Of a stretch of DNA of 64,000 nucleotides, positions 1 through 12,800 are shown piece by piece. Origin of the DNA: Trichobilharzia regenti. Its lineage: Eukaryota > Platyhelminthes > Trematoda > Strigeidida > Schistosomatidae. How positions within the stretch are numbered: the first letter of the stretch is position 1; every line of letters begins with the position of its first letter. A model generated the notes under the pieces. The model saw only the letters and a list, made by a program, of their open reading frames with translations, was not told the DNA's origin and did not search any database. Location: contig OX235264.1 in the NCBI GenBank assembly GCA_944472135.2, positions 82,036,319-82,100,318 of the forward strand. The letters run 5' to 3'. The translations under genes and the position numbers were made by a program.

Positions 1-289
1 CAATGATAACAAAATAAAGCCTATTTTGATTAAATAAGAGTGTAAAATTGAATAATATTACTTTTAAAACTTATTAGTTATAAATTAAACAAACTGTATA
101 CAAAAATATGAATCAAACACATGCCTAATACTGAACTTATTTCAGGTGACAAAATTATTGACTTTATACTTAACACAATTAATTTTGTGTTCATTACAAT
201 TATCAAGCAGATAATCCTAAATGAATTTTTATATAAATTCATTAAGTCAGCATTGATTCTAACAGAGATGACATTATTTATTCATTAAT

Positions 290-900
290 AACGTTCCAAG
301 TGGAACACACGGCTTCATCAGCGCATCTCCATTGCATTGGGTTGTCTGCCATCACTTTCAACTGACTTCGCGACTTCGAACAACCCTTCACATCATCTTC
401 TTCATGTCACCTTAGTATCCAAGTTCAAACTGGTTGATTCTCATTCGACCTGACGCGTGATGTCACTTGAGAAGGTATCCATCTCTACACCTGCATTTCC
501 TTTTGCATGTTTTATCTCGGTAGTAGGTTTTTGGCATGTTCGCTACCCAGCCAGAGTTCTTCGCTGCTTATCCTTTATGGCAGGACAGCGGATCTTCAGT
601 ATCGAGTAAGCAACTACATCTGCCGATGAAAATCTACAACAAACTGATGGAAATGCCTTCAGTGACATGCTCGCCAAGTCTCTAAACCATACAGAAGCAT
701 TGACGTGATAGTGGTGTCAAAAACCAATGTTTTTCTGAGAATAATGCATCCGAATTCGGTCTTACATGTGATAATCAGCAATCTGCCATCGAAATAGTAC
801 AAACTGGAACCAAATGCGTATGTAGTTCTAACTGAATTTCTGAAGTTCTCTAGCAGATATCAGCTGATGATTCAAACTTTGCTTACTGATTATTCAAAGC
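290..900 (-). repeat. Old RTE-clade LINE 3' end (RTE1 family)
   Basis: On the minus strand this stretch resembles the tail of the RTE1 copies at 35.6-37.3 kb and 44.0-44.9 kb. It has the block before the end with a GTGACATGAAGAAGAT-like stretch, then a version of the shared tail around GTTCCACTTGGAAC at 294-307. No open frame survives. It is much more diverged than the other copies, so its limits are approximate. Confidence 0.5.
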
Positions 901-1333
901 TTTTAATGAGCTTGTGAGATAAATCTCAAGACGTAAGGCAGTGAATACAACTAACCAAATGAAGTCAGTTAAAAACTCTCATCAAAACTGTACAACTACG
1001 AATTTTGTGTTTTCGTACGTACCACTATTTAGCTTATACTGTGAAACAATAAAAAAGTATTTATATACATCTCTAATGTGCAGCTAGTTTATAAAAATGA
1101 TGCTATAAACGTTCAGTATTCAACTAATCTTACCTTCAAAAAACTTTCATTAACTCACCTGAATTCAACAAGTTTTACTAATCCTAATTCGAATTTATAC
1201 AATAAGATGAGAGCGTAATTTTAGAATAAATCAACGAAAAACACACTAATAACTTTATGAAACTGTAGATGTATTTACTGGTTTATAGAAAGTTTAATGT
1301 AAACAAAAGTTTATAGAACATATTGTTACACTT

Positions 1334-1337
<4 letters not shown>

Positions 1338-1380
<43 letters not shown>
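1338..1380. repeat. (TA)n microsatellite
   Basis: About 21 uninterrupted AT/TA dinucleotides. The rest of 900-1829 is AT-rich sequence in which I recognise no gene or element. Confidence 0.95.
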
Positions 1381-1384
<4 letters not shown>

Positions 1385-1829
1385 CGTAAGTGTACACGAT
1401 TCTGTATGTTTAGGCAGTAGAATCAACTGTCTTATCATAAATACATAAATGATGAAGTTATTGGTAGTTGATGTCATTGTATACAATACCGTTTAATCTA
1501 ATTTTCATGAACTACTGATGGAAGGTGGTACTTCATTTCCTCCCTCTGTCTCTCTCAGTTCACATACATGTTGTGCACCAATTGTCGTACGTGGATTTCG
1601 AGTACATCCAGTAACATATAAACATATATGACCAGTGACCTTGACAGCTACCTAATATTGTATGTCATCATATTATTGAATAAATAATAATGATAGAATC
1701 GTGGAATATGAATAGTGAATTCTTTATTTGAATAAAGTAACTACCGTTGGATATAACCATATTAGGTAGAAGCGACTTATATGTCCATGCATTATTCACT
1801 GTGAACATTTAACAGAAATAACTTGGAAT

Positions 1830-2915
1830 ATGTCTATCAAATTACTTTTGATTATCATTTTTGTCCACGAAACACCATTGTTAAATCTTGTGAATGCTTT
1901 ACTCTATGAAATAAAACAGAATGAACACGATCGTGTATACGATGTTTCTATAATCACTAGTGAAATCATATTAACGTGTTCATTTGGATCGAAATGGTTT
2001 ATTCCATCAACCGTACCTTATAAACTTAAGCCGGCAGCCGAATTCAGCATAGAAAAGAATCAAAGTACCCTCCTAATTCGACTGTCTAATACGAATGCTG
2101 AACATTCTTATTTTCGTGGACTATACCAGTGTTGTCAATCTTCCAGCTATCAAGGTAAAGGTACTGTCAACTGGCTTCCAAAAGAACCAGCGTGTTGTCC
2201 ATGTTGTCCTTGGTATGAAAAAAACCGCTGTTTATTTAAACAAGCTGATACAATGAATGATTTACCCAAGTTAAAAAATACTTCACCGCATTGTGGTAGC
2301 GTTTTTCTATACACTAATTCAGTGAACATGGATCCTGTACAGTTGGATGTTATACGTGATCAACCTATGCTCATACCGTGTCCTGCACTAAACAGCACAT
2401 TAAAAAATCATGATCCCTTATTTTCGATTGATTATCAACTAACACCACATAGATCAAGTCGTCAGATATGGTATCCTTTCAACAGATCAATGAGTAATCC
2501 ATCCACATCAGTTTTATACTATTATGATAACCGTTTTGGTTTATGCCTTTTAAAGTCACAATTTCCACGTGTTATGTTATTTATGTTATGTAATTATGGC
2601 CAAATTAACCAACAGCGTACTGTTCAACCAATATGGCCACTCTCCACCCCGGTCATTGCACCAGAAATGCATTTTTATTTGCAGTCTATCGACAGCGGGA
2701 ATAACGAAATTAAAAATGTAGTCAGCACTAATTACTCTTCAAATTTTTTAGATGAAATTAACTGGTTTTTAAAATATTCTGATAATTTATTAACATTTCG
2801 TGTATCACAGGAAATAAAAACTTTACGTTTGACATGCATTGGTAGTTATATGCAAAAGCACATTGTTCATAAACCAGTACCAAAGTTATGTTTTCGGTGG
2901 AAAACTCTGAATAAA
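1830..2915 (+). CDS. Receptor tyrosine kinase, exon 1 (signal peptide and first part of ectodomain)
   Basis: First coding exon of the kinase gene that continues at 9844. The ATG at 1830 opens a hydrophobic signal-peptide-like segment (residues 4-24). An Ig-like domain follows, with Cys50 in an ILTCSF context and Cys101 in a LYQCC context. Residues 120-135 hold a cysteine cluster (CCPCC). There are several N-glycosylation sequons. The open frame continues into 3011, but the last residues look like intron read-through: a good donor, AAA|GTGAGT, lies after 2915. The exon is 1086 nt, exactly 362 codons, so the intron is phase 0 and matches the frame at 9844. What is seen: signal sequence, Cys pattern, splice site. 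Inferred: that this exon belongs to the kinase, because strand, phase and secreted-type sequence all agree. No ligand can be named. Confidence 0.8.
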
Positions 2916-3627
2916 GTGAGTAAACTTTTTAAGCATTTTAGATATTTCTGGTGTGTTTTTTGGATTGACTTTATAACTTGGCTTTGTAATACTTTGAGAA
3001 GAAACTTTTAATAGCTAATGGACCTTCTAATTATAATTTTCACTGAGTTTAATTCCTACAACTTGAATAGAAGGTGAATTAAGAAATTTATTTAGTTGGT
3101 TCGGAGACTGAAAATTTTCTGTATATGGTTCGGTTTCAAGATCCTTAACATTTTATTTGTTGAGGATGAAAGTTGGCGTTGGATGTACATTATTTTAAGA
3201 TCCATACTAGTTGCTGCTATATGTGACTGCAAGACATCCACGAAAACCAATAGGGCTCACTGACTGTATATTGGATGATAGAAACCCTTCAGCTTGATAT
3301 TATGAGAAATCCGTTATTATATCCTGCAAAACACACCAATGCTTGATCATAAGACCACCACTGATAATAGTTTCTTAGTTATTTCACGTAACTAACTTAT
3401 GAGCTTTCCTTCGCTAAACTGTATGATCGATCATTATCCTCATCCACTTCAGACTAATTTGTAATCACATTCACCTCACAACATTTATCGTAAAAGTGCA
3501 GTTTGTATATGTCCAAACTAAGTTCAGGGTTAATAGTCTGAAAAAATTTGAACATTGGGTATGTGGTACTAATATCTTAAACAATTTGTCATTTCCTAAC
3601 GAGTGGAAAATAAAATGACATTGTTTT

Positions 3628-4154
3628 TTAATGATATTAGATAGTTGGAGGCAATTGGCAGGAAACCTTCCACCTAGGTTTCGTACTAGTTGGTACTCAC
3701 CAGTCAGCAAGGCATATCTGCAACCTTGAAGCAACTCATGTCCCTTCTGAGATTCATCCAGTGCTGCAGTCAGAGACGTTACCACTGAGCTATTCGGGCT
3801 CGCGATTGACCTCCTGCAGGACTGTAGTGGTTATTTTCATTGGACACTAGTAACTAGTGTAACGTATCTAGTCCTTTCATTGGTGCAGACTGAATTCTGT
3901 CAGTCAGGTTTGCAGTGTGGCCACCATTCTAGGTAGCTCGCCATTATGGTGCACATTCATATGATATTAGATAGCACGAAACCGAGGTCCAAGGTTTCCT
4001 ACCGATTGCCTCCAACTATCTAATATCATCATATCAATGTGTACCATGATGGCGAGCTACCTAGAATGGTGGCCACACTGCAAACCTGACTGACAGAATT
4101 CAGTCTGCACCAATGAAAGGAATAGATACGTCACACTATTTACTAGTGCCCAAT
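3628..4154 (-). repeat. Composite SINE-T2 plus foldback, flanked by a 17-bp target duplication
   Basis: A 527-bp insertion bounded by perfect direct repeats TAAAATGACATTGTTTT at 3611-3627 and 4155-4171. On the minus strand its 3' half (about 3822 down to 3628) is a tRNA-derived SINE with an A-box-like AATAGCTCAGTGGTA and a tail reading CTCCAACTATCTAATATC. Upstream of that unit lie inverted arms 3838-3974 and about 4016-4152, roughly 93% identical, around a 41-bp spacer that itself copies the SINE tail. The target duplication encloses the whole structure. Confidence 0.75.
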
Positions 4155-4899
4155 TAAAATGACATTGTTTTCACAGATTTTTCACTACTTAATACTGAAA
4201 ACTTTATCGAAGTCGTATAAAACCAGAATTTACCTAATCTCAGCTTACATACAGTAACTTAACCATAGTTCTTCAGCATAAGGTAATTTTTACTTTGTCA
4301 CCTGGGTGAATTCATTAAGAATTATAAAAAAAAAACGTGTACTTGCATAATGAAAATGGTTATCACATTTGTACTGATTTTGTCAATTCATGAGGTTGGT
4401 AGTGTTGAATCTAGGTCAAATTCTGTTTTAATGCGTCATTCCTGTTCAAACAATTTGGACTCTATTTAACATGGAGTCCTTTTAATGTGAGACGTTTTAT
4501 ACTATTTTAAAAGCTTTTCTGAATGATTTCAGTATTATTGACATCTATTGACATCCATAGCACGTAGACATATGTCCGACGATTTTGTAGACATTCCTAG
4601 TCTTAAGGGATTTTTTGGTGATGGAATAGTGGTTCTAAGGTGTTCGATTCTTCTGACTTTGATCTATCGTGAATTTTGTCCGATGTACATTGCATCATAT
4701 TCTAAGCATTTTATTTTACAGATACAGTAAGACTATGAATCCCTCAGAATTCAGTCTTTCACATGAATAAGATAACTTTTTAGTGCGACTGATATTTTGA
4801 GGAAAACATTAACGTTTCAATTATTGAGTACTCTTGTGACCGTGATCTAACATATTCATTTGATCCAGATGGAATAACACCTGTTTTGGTCCACGTTTT

Positions 4900-5510
4900 T
4901 GAAGTACGTTTTCGAGGTTGTTTAATGTTGTTCATTATGCTATCGAAATTCTTTGGATGGTTATTTTTCTACAGAATTTCGGTAATGTTTGCTGTCTTCT
5001 TCTTTCGCCTTTTCATCTGTTATCATAGAATATGCTTTCCTAAAATTCGAGACAACGCCACTCATTGAAGTAAACTTAATGCTGGAAGATTGACTGCTCA
5101 ATTTCCCTAAGAATGAGTTGTTCAGGTCTCGCTTTAGTATCATAGAGTTATCGTCAGTGTATCTTTTCCATATAATTTGATTTCGGTAAGTCTGAGAAGA
5201 TGTTATCTTCAAACTGATTGATGCAGAGATTGGCAGGTATTGGTGAAACTGGTACACTCATGGCTTTACCATATAAATTTCCTTCAAAATAATTAGCTTG
5301 TAGACTGAATTTTAAGGTTTAATTATCGTATTGGTGTTTGGTGTACATCTTTCTGATGGGATTACCTCTGATTCTAGTAAACTAATAATGAAATAAAGAC
5401 TCTGAGTAATGGGAATGCTAGTATATAATGATTTAACATCATAGCTAACCACAATGTCTTTTTTATCATTCTTCTAATTTTCTGTTTTGGATCTGAAATC
5501 AAATGAATCT
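4900..5510 (-). mobile_element. Penelope-like element fragment, reverse transcriptase part
   Basis: The minus-strand translation contains WKRYTDDNSMI preceded by a PISASISLKI-like stretch. This matches the catalytic YKRYVDDIF region seen in the better PLE copy at 19.5-19.8 kb. Stops and a changed box (YTDD) show it is dead. The limits are approximate. Confidence 0.6.
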
Positions 5511-5757
5511 TTATTAATATGTTCATTTCGGTTTTAGAGAGATTTCAGTATTAGAGATATGTAAAATTCTATTCAACTTATCCCCCTACAACTTGAAACC
5601 AATCTGATTTTAAATCCATAATCATAATTTACGATGAATGGTATCTACAGTATATCTAATATTATTATAATGATGACAAATAACTATTGTTATAATTGTA
5701 AATGCTTTTTACAACTGTAAGAACCTGAAGAGAATACATTGGAAACAAGACATATAG

Positions 5758-7140
5758 TTCAGAGAAGAGTCTCTTTTTGGCGAATTCATTTTTTTTTAGT
5801 TGGACAATCGCATTTGTGTACAATTATTTTTCCTCGTAAAAGTGGATAGTAAGATAGGAATGAATTATTATAAGAATAGTTGCTAATATTAGTCAGTATA
5901 TATGAGAAGTTGAATAAGTATGATAGAATTACGTGGATAGGCAAATAATTTAATAAGTCAAAGGAGAAGGACGTGAACAGCGAAGAAAATTTACTTTTCG
6001 AGGATTCATTTTCATGAGATAATAAAAAAGAAGCAAAATTACAGTAAGGACTTTATTCTGGCCACGGTAGGGCGAGTGAATATATGTAGCCCTTTTGAAT
6101 GCAGAGGTCCGGTTTCACATCCCGAATAGCTAATGCTTCAGCTATGTATAGATGGCGTATGCGAAGTCCCCTTGTACGATATTGAGGGACTCTGTGTAGC
6201 ACTGTGAAGCATTCATGTGTGGTTGCTAGACAAGTAAGTTGTAATCAGGGTGCACATTACAGCAGAGGAAATTTCATGTTAGCTAAGAGGTAGGGAGGAT
6301 GGATGAGACAGAAACGGTCAGGGGAATAAAATAAGAAAGAACAGTTAGGTCAAAAAAACAGGGTCCATACCGTGGTAATAGAAGTGTATGACAGATATTC
6401 TCCTGGATGCACAGCTCCATCTGTGGACTTATAACTTCAGTAGTGCGATGGAGGCGAAAAAGTATTTTCTTAGGCATGTTGAATTTCATTTTCTAGATCA
6501 CCTCAAAGGAGGTGTTTGTTGAGATAAAGTGACCAAAGTTCAGTGATTACGTTTTTAACAGAGTCACTGCCACTTTTTTGCTGCCAAGCAGGATAGTGTT
6601 TTTGAAGCCTTTTAGAGATGATCTGAGTCAAACGACCAGTATACTTGGCTTACACTAGAAGTGGTCATATACAAAATCTTGTTCTTTTGGCTCCTCATAG
6701 AGTTATGGTAAAGGAAGTTCTTAAAGAAGCCAAAATCTTCCTCTTAAGGTCATCACTGATTGGGTCACCTTTGAAGTCAAGGTTCATATAGAGTTTCTTT
6801 TTGTCGCGGATAATGTCTCTTGTCTTTGAATTTCCAGTTTGATGTTCTTGCCAGTCAGTCTTGGTGGATATTCGTTTTGTATGAAGATTTCTTTGAAGAA
6901 AACTAATTCTTTTTCCGGAGCATCAGGTCTGCAGATGCGTGGGACGCGAGTAGCAACAGATGTAATTAAGTTCCGTTTATATCCAACATTCTTCTTTCAG
7001 AGTGACTTTTGTTTCACTTAGTTCGAACTCTATCTTTTTCATTCCATGTAATTAGGTATAACTTCAAGTGTGTTTGTATAAATACACTCAAACATTAATT
7101 AAATATTGCCAAGGATTTTATCATTGTTGACCATACTATC
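5758..7140 (-). mobile_element. Penelope-like element, degenerate copy with 3' terminus
   Basis: Reading the minus strand from about 7140, the copy runs from the end of the reverse transcriptase into a GIY-YIG endonuclease-like region (about 6660-6300), then untranslated sequence. It ends at 5758-5792 in the terminal motif shared by all PLE copies here: AGAGACTC-like bases next to GGCGAATTCATTTT on the plus strand. The block 6790-6970 aligns by eye with 19250-19440 in the other PLE. No intact frame remains. Confidence 0.6.
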
Positions 7141-7261
7141 CATTATACAATCAAATGCGCTCACGTGTTCGGAATGCTTGTTGGAAATAAAGAATAGATA
7201 AGATAACATTAGTTAACTCTTTCCTGCACCAGTGACCAATTAGTGTATCCATAAGATTCCT

Positions 7262-7450
7262 ACGGGAGGTGAATCACAGCACGAATAGCGCAGTGGTAAC
7301 ATCTTTAACTTTAGGCATGAGTGATGTAGTTTGGAATCTTGGAGGTTTCCTTTGGGATTTTGGATACGCCCTACTAGCAAGTGGTGTCAGGGTCGAAGCC
7401 TAAGTTCAGGACTTCCTGTCGAATGCCTCCAGTCCTCCAACAAAACTGCT
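7262..7450 (+). repeat. tRNA-derived SINE (SINE-T2), diverged copy
   Basis: Contains AATAGCGCAGTGGTAAC, an A-box-like start shared with the copies at 3.7 kb and 47.2 kb, a shared region ending in CGAATGCCTCCAGTCC, and the usual lead-in GGGAGGTGAATCAC. It is too diverged and too long to be a functional tRNA. Confidence 0.55.
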
Positions 7451-9356
7451 TATCTGTCTGGTTTATGACACATTTCTTTGTATAACTAATTTAACACTAG
7501 TGTCATATCTGATATTTGTGGTAAATGTGGTTGTTAAGGTAGACTTCAAATCATTGGTTACTACCACTACATGGCACAAACCTCAAAACTACATTAGTTT
7601 AAAAGCAGTTTCATTTTAAAGGGTTTATTTTTATCGTACACGCACTTGAAATAATACGTATTTCATATAAATTAACTGTATTTTTATCTATATTAACAGG
7701 TTAGAGGAAATGCACACCTGCTATCACGATAGCGAGACTCATGATTACCTTCCATGCTATCCTGTCATCGTATGGCGCCGAATGAATATTCTTGTCCTAC
7801 TTTAATCAATCCTGATGTGGACTGACTCTGTGGAATACTGACTTGAAATAATCGATAACCACAGTATGAAGACGTAGTCTATCAAATCGATAGGTACTAG
7901 AATGAAATAGCTTAGTATGCTTTGGAATACTTTAATATTTACATCAATAACCTATAGTTGTAAGGAAAAATCCCAGTGAATATAAGTATGGAAGGTGATA
8001 AACATTACAAGGGTTACAACTATGAATAGGGCTAGAGTAAGAGTACAAGTGTGAATCAGATGGGTTACACTTTCACCACGGGTAAATTCATTTAATCTAA
8101 GAAATCGAGTTTTCCTACCGTTGGTCATTTTCATGTTATATAAGAATGATGGTTTTTAAAATAATAAGTGAAGTGTAGTTTGCACGAAAATAGTAATAAT
8201 TATAATTATAATTATGGACAACGATGCTAAACGATAACAAAAAACTACATGCATTATGGAAAGTAGAACACTTGAATATGATATTGGGTAGTGATAAATA
8301 AAAAAACCATAGGAGATGTCGAAGGGCATTACTGCTCAACATATTTCTTAGATCTCCAGCTCGTTCTCAGTGTTCAATTTAGAGGTACTTTAAACCCACC
8401 TATCATCGAATTATTACCGTGTATTCCCACTAGATAGTAGAAACACCGGTATGCCTTAGTGTTATATTTGCGTTCTACTGGTGGATGATGCGGATAAGTA
8501 CGAAATCAAATCAATAATGCCTGAATCTAACCTTATTGTTTTTGAATTTCATTCGTTTAAAATACATTCAGATTGTTTAGGCCAATGAGAAGTTGTACAT
8601 TTAAAAAATATTATTTTGTGAGTTTTTCTGTACAAGTGCTCGTTTTCTGATTGTTTGCACAAAAGTATGAACAATGAAATTCTGCAAACCCATCGATTAA
8701 CCAGTTGGCTAACAGGTAGAGAGTGACGGTATAAAACATATTATTAAGTCCTCCAAAACACAAAGAATTACAAGTGAACAAGGATTTCAACGCATTTGTT
8801 CTAATGTATTTGAATAATCTAGCAAAGTAGCTCATACTGTCAGCTCAGTCACACCATACACTGGGATTGACAAACGTTATGCCACAAATATGCTACTAAA
8901 ACTTTACCTTCTTTAAACTGGCAACTTTAATCTCCAGAAGTTCGTTTGCTGAATGAACTTCTTCTTAAAGCCTTCGAAAGTCTACTAACATACGTCGTAA
9001 ATATCTGTATTTTATGCATTCAATTTAATCACTTCTCAAAGTATCAGAATTATTAAAACTACTGACCACTATAGTTAGATAAATAGTCTTTATATATGAG
9101 CAAAAACGCTTCATTAAACAAACAAGAATAATATTAGCCTACGCATTTTAAATTTGGACTAATCCCAACCTCATCTAGACAGATTTTGTCAAGGGAGTCT
9201 GTGAACGCAAGACCATCTTGTTATAACTAAATAACTTGAACTGAAGTACAGATGCTAGATACATTAAAGCAGTTTTCAGATAAGTGGCAAGGCAGAAGAC
9301 TACAGTTGAACTGTTCCTAAGAATAATGCTTGTAATCACTATTACTTTATACTATT

Positions 9357-9585
9357 TTTTTCCTTCACGTTCTCAGTGGAACATAGGGCTTCAAGCTAGT
9401 GGCTTGAAGTTTCTCTAGCAGTGTTTATTTTTACAGGATGGGGTTGCTAGCGTCATGCCCAACCCTTCCTCTTTACCAGCGTTATTTCCAACTTAGCAAG
9501 GTAAGGGAGAGTGTTGGCCGGGAATCGAACTCCGAACAATATGCATGGTCAGCGAGCATCCTAACCACTGCACCACCGACACACT
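9357..9585 (-). repeat. tRNA-derived SINE with an RTE-like tail (SINE-T1)
   Basis: The minus strand begins GTGTCGGTGGTGCAGTGG (A-box region) and has a B-box-like GAGTTCGATTCCCGGCC about 45 bases later. It ends with GCCCTATGTTCCACTGAGAAC, almost the tail of the RTE1 LINEs. Imperfect flanking repeats TTATACTATT and TTATGCTATT suggest the target duplication. A second copy lies at 39180-39406. Confidence 0.7.
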
Positions 9586-9843
9586 TATGCTATTCACCAC
9601 ACAGGTAGTGATCTGAGACTAAGTAATGTGTATTTGATTACGCGTATATTCTGAATAAACTTGTATTTTTTCAAATTCCCTATGATTCACTTTAGTGTAA
9701 ATGCTACCTTCTACAATCAAAATACACTCTTGTTAGTTTTTATCAGTATATATTAACTGTATCTGTTAAATAGACGAAGGGGTATGTATAAATTTCAAGT
9801 GTTATATGTTTGATACAAATTTCATGCATTTTAATTTTTAAAG

Positions 9844-12800
9844 GCAAACGAAACACTACTCAAGACAATCAACCAACATCAGTATTATCTACCTGAAGAT
9901 AATAGTACCTGGGCAAGAACAGAATGTTTGACAACTCATCAAATGTTTAACAAATTACCGATTCTCTATGCTTTTTCTAGCTATCAACTTTCATTATTGA
10001 CAAGACGTCAGACAATGAATAATACACTGATTGTATGCGAGACAACTACACCGGACAGAATGGCACCTATAAGTCAGAAAATAATTCAAATTGTGTTAAC
10101 CAATAGTCAAGTTCTTAACAGATTACATGTCAGCTTTGATTGTGATTGTTTAGTTTCAAATGAAACTAAGACATCTTTAGGAGAAACCAATCGCTTAAAC
10201 TTAATCATAAGCAATTACACATTCAACTTGAATGTATCATTTTGGACAAACCATGAAATCGAGAGCCAACCATTCTGTATACTTAATAAAAACAACACAC
10301 AACAATCTGAGAACTATAAAGACATACAAATAAATTTGGTTCGTACCAGGTACGCTTGGAAATGTTGTATTCGGTCAAAACTTAAATCAGTAAGTCAGAC
10401 AGTCAATTTCTCCATTGGATATGGTAAAATAAAACGAAATTTCCAATTACTAGTCATCAAATCTCTTTTAGAATCTCCTAGAATAATTCAAAACCTTCAA
10501 AGTGATATTACACAAGAACAAAATCTCTTATGTGTTCCGAGTGACACTGAAAGGGGGATTGTAGAATATCTCGGCTACAATCATCCTCGTAATGTTACTT
10601 GGTTCATTTCTATTGGTAACGAAACTCGTAATTATACAACATTTGATAAGACACTTTTACATACACTGAGTCTGTCGCCGATCTATAACACCACTATTTA
10701 TCCAAAGATATCATTCAATAAGAGTCCAGAACTGGCAGAGCGAATCAATGAAGTATCCAACATTAGTAGTTTATATTCAAATTACTGGCCAGAAAAATTG
10801 TGCGCCAAATGTGTTAGTTTTTATCAGACTGGAATTTATAGTACTGGACAAGAAAAGTGTGTCATTTTCAACGATTTCACTGTTGTAGAGTACATGAACA
10901 GCAGTTCACAGGACAGTTTTATAGATAACACTATGAATAAAAGACAGCTATACTTTATTATCAAGATATATGGTTCTCCAAAGTCCTATGAAATAGACTT
11001 ACAACTGAATAATTCTGAGATTTTTGTGGTTGAAGGTACATATGTGGAACTAGAATGTATCCGCAAGTTACACACACGACCTAGAAAAATTGAATCCGAA
11101 AAATGGCCTCAATTATTTAACATTTATGCACAAAATAATTCTGTTCAGAATAAATTATGGTTATTATCACCGTATTCAATGAAAGTAAAAAGTGTTATTC
11201 AGTTCAATGCATCACATAATGACCAATTAAGTCAATTCAAATGTTCACATGAAGATGAACAATACTTGATTAACTTTAATGCCTATAAACAAATTCAACC
11301 AAAAATTTTAAAACCGAAACAAAGTGTACAGTCAGTCAAACCCTTCTTAAAACATATACAGTTGAATAATAATAGTAAATCTATTGATAACACTACTGAG
11401 ATGATAAGCATAGAATTAACCTGTCAGGCTATTGGTTTACCAAGACCAAGTATACAATGGATGAAAGCAGTGTATAATGAAAGTAAAGCGCTTATAAAGT
11501 GGGAAACTGTACAGATATGTCCGGCGGAATATGAAAATGATGCTATTTTAACAATTTATCCAACAAATATTGATCAAAGCATTCAAACTTGTACATACAA
11601 TCTATCTTTGCCATTCTCGACAATCTTTCTAAACAGTTTAAATGAATCTTGCTATAAATGTTTAGCCAGTAATACTGCAGGGAGCATAAATAAACAGATT
11701 AATTTAGTTTATGCCGATTCCGATTATATAAATGTTTATCCATCTAATAAACTACACAGCATTATAAAAAAGGTTGGGTTATGGGTTAGTTTAGTTATCT
11801 TACCAGTCACCTTAATCACCATCATCTGTAGTATAATTATATGCTTATATTATAAAATTAATTTAAAAAGTCAATATTCATCAAATATTTCACTTCCGAA
11901 CATTCTATATAAACGTATATATAATCATTTTCATGCATATCAGTTTAAACCACCGTCTTTATTATCGTCATCATCAACAACATCATCATCATATAGACTA
12001 TATAAGGATTATAAATCAATTGAACATATTTTAAATGAAATTTTAGGCTTAACTAATGATACTACTATTCACACTAATAGTGATATTACTAATACGACAA
12101 TCACTACAACAACAACAACATCGACAACAGTCGCGACACCAACAACGACTATTACATCTGCATCAACTAATAATAACAACACTTTAAATGAAACTGATAA
12201 ATGGTTAATTCCACGTAAATATATTAAAAGATCAAACTATCCACTCGGTTCAGGACATTATGGTACAGTGTATAAAGCATGGTTACACTGTTCATTTGTT
12301 AGACAGCATATCAACTGTCAACTAGGTGATATATTATTAAAAGGAGATAATCAAAATTATGCTGTTGCTATAAAAGCTTCATCAACAATTGAACAAAATA
12401 TGTTCAAAAACAATGAAAATCATAATAATCCTAGTGATAGTAACAATCTGTTGTGTTTAAAAAATGAAATACGTATATTAACCAATTTGAATAACTGCGA
12501 AAATATTGTTAAAATGATTGGGATAATGTTAGACAGCAGAGTGAAGAGAAGTAACCGTAACAGTTTACAAGGTGTAAATTTAATTCTTGAATGTTGTATA
12601 CACAAGAGTTTGGCTAATTTCATTCGATCCCATTCACATCAAATTATTGATACGTTAACGGATTATGAAGAGAATCATCCAGCCACAGCTGGTGATAAAG
12701 ACAAGTTGAAAACACCTGTGGATACAAATGAACTAGATAAGTATCGATTGACAATTGGAGAGTTATATCGTTTTGCTTTTGGGATTATTTCTGGTGTTGT

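Larger units (their letters stand above)
2916..9843 (+). other. Intron 1 of the receptor tyrosine kinase gene
   Basis: A 6.9 kb phase-0 intron with GTGAGT at its start and TTTTTAAAG at its end. It holds a composite SINE insertion (3628-4154), two minus-strand Penelope-like remnants (4900-5510, 5758-7140) and two tRNA-derived SINEs (about 7262-7450 and 9357-9585). I recognise nothing in 2916-3610, 4172-4890, 7450-9350 or 9590-9843. Confidence 0.75.

Noticed and set aside
2916..3011. Continuation of the kinase exon 1 frame to a stop at 3011
   Set aside because: It begins at a good GTGAGT donor and the extra residues lose secreted-domain character; splicing to 9844 keeps the frame. A truncated secreted isoform by intron retention is possible but unsupported.
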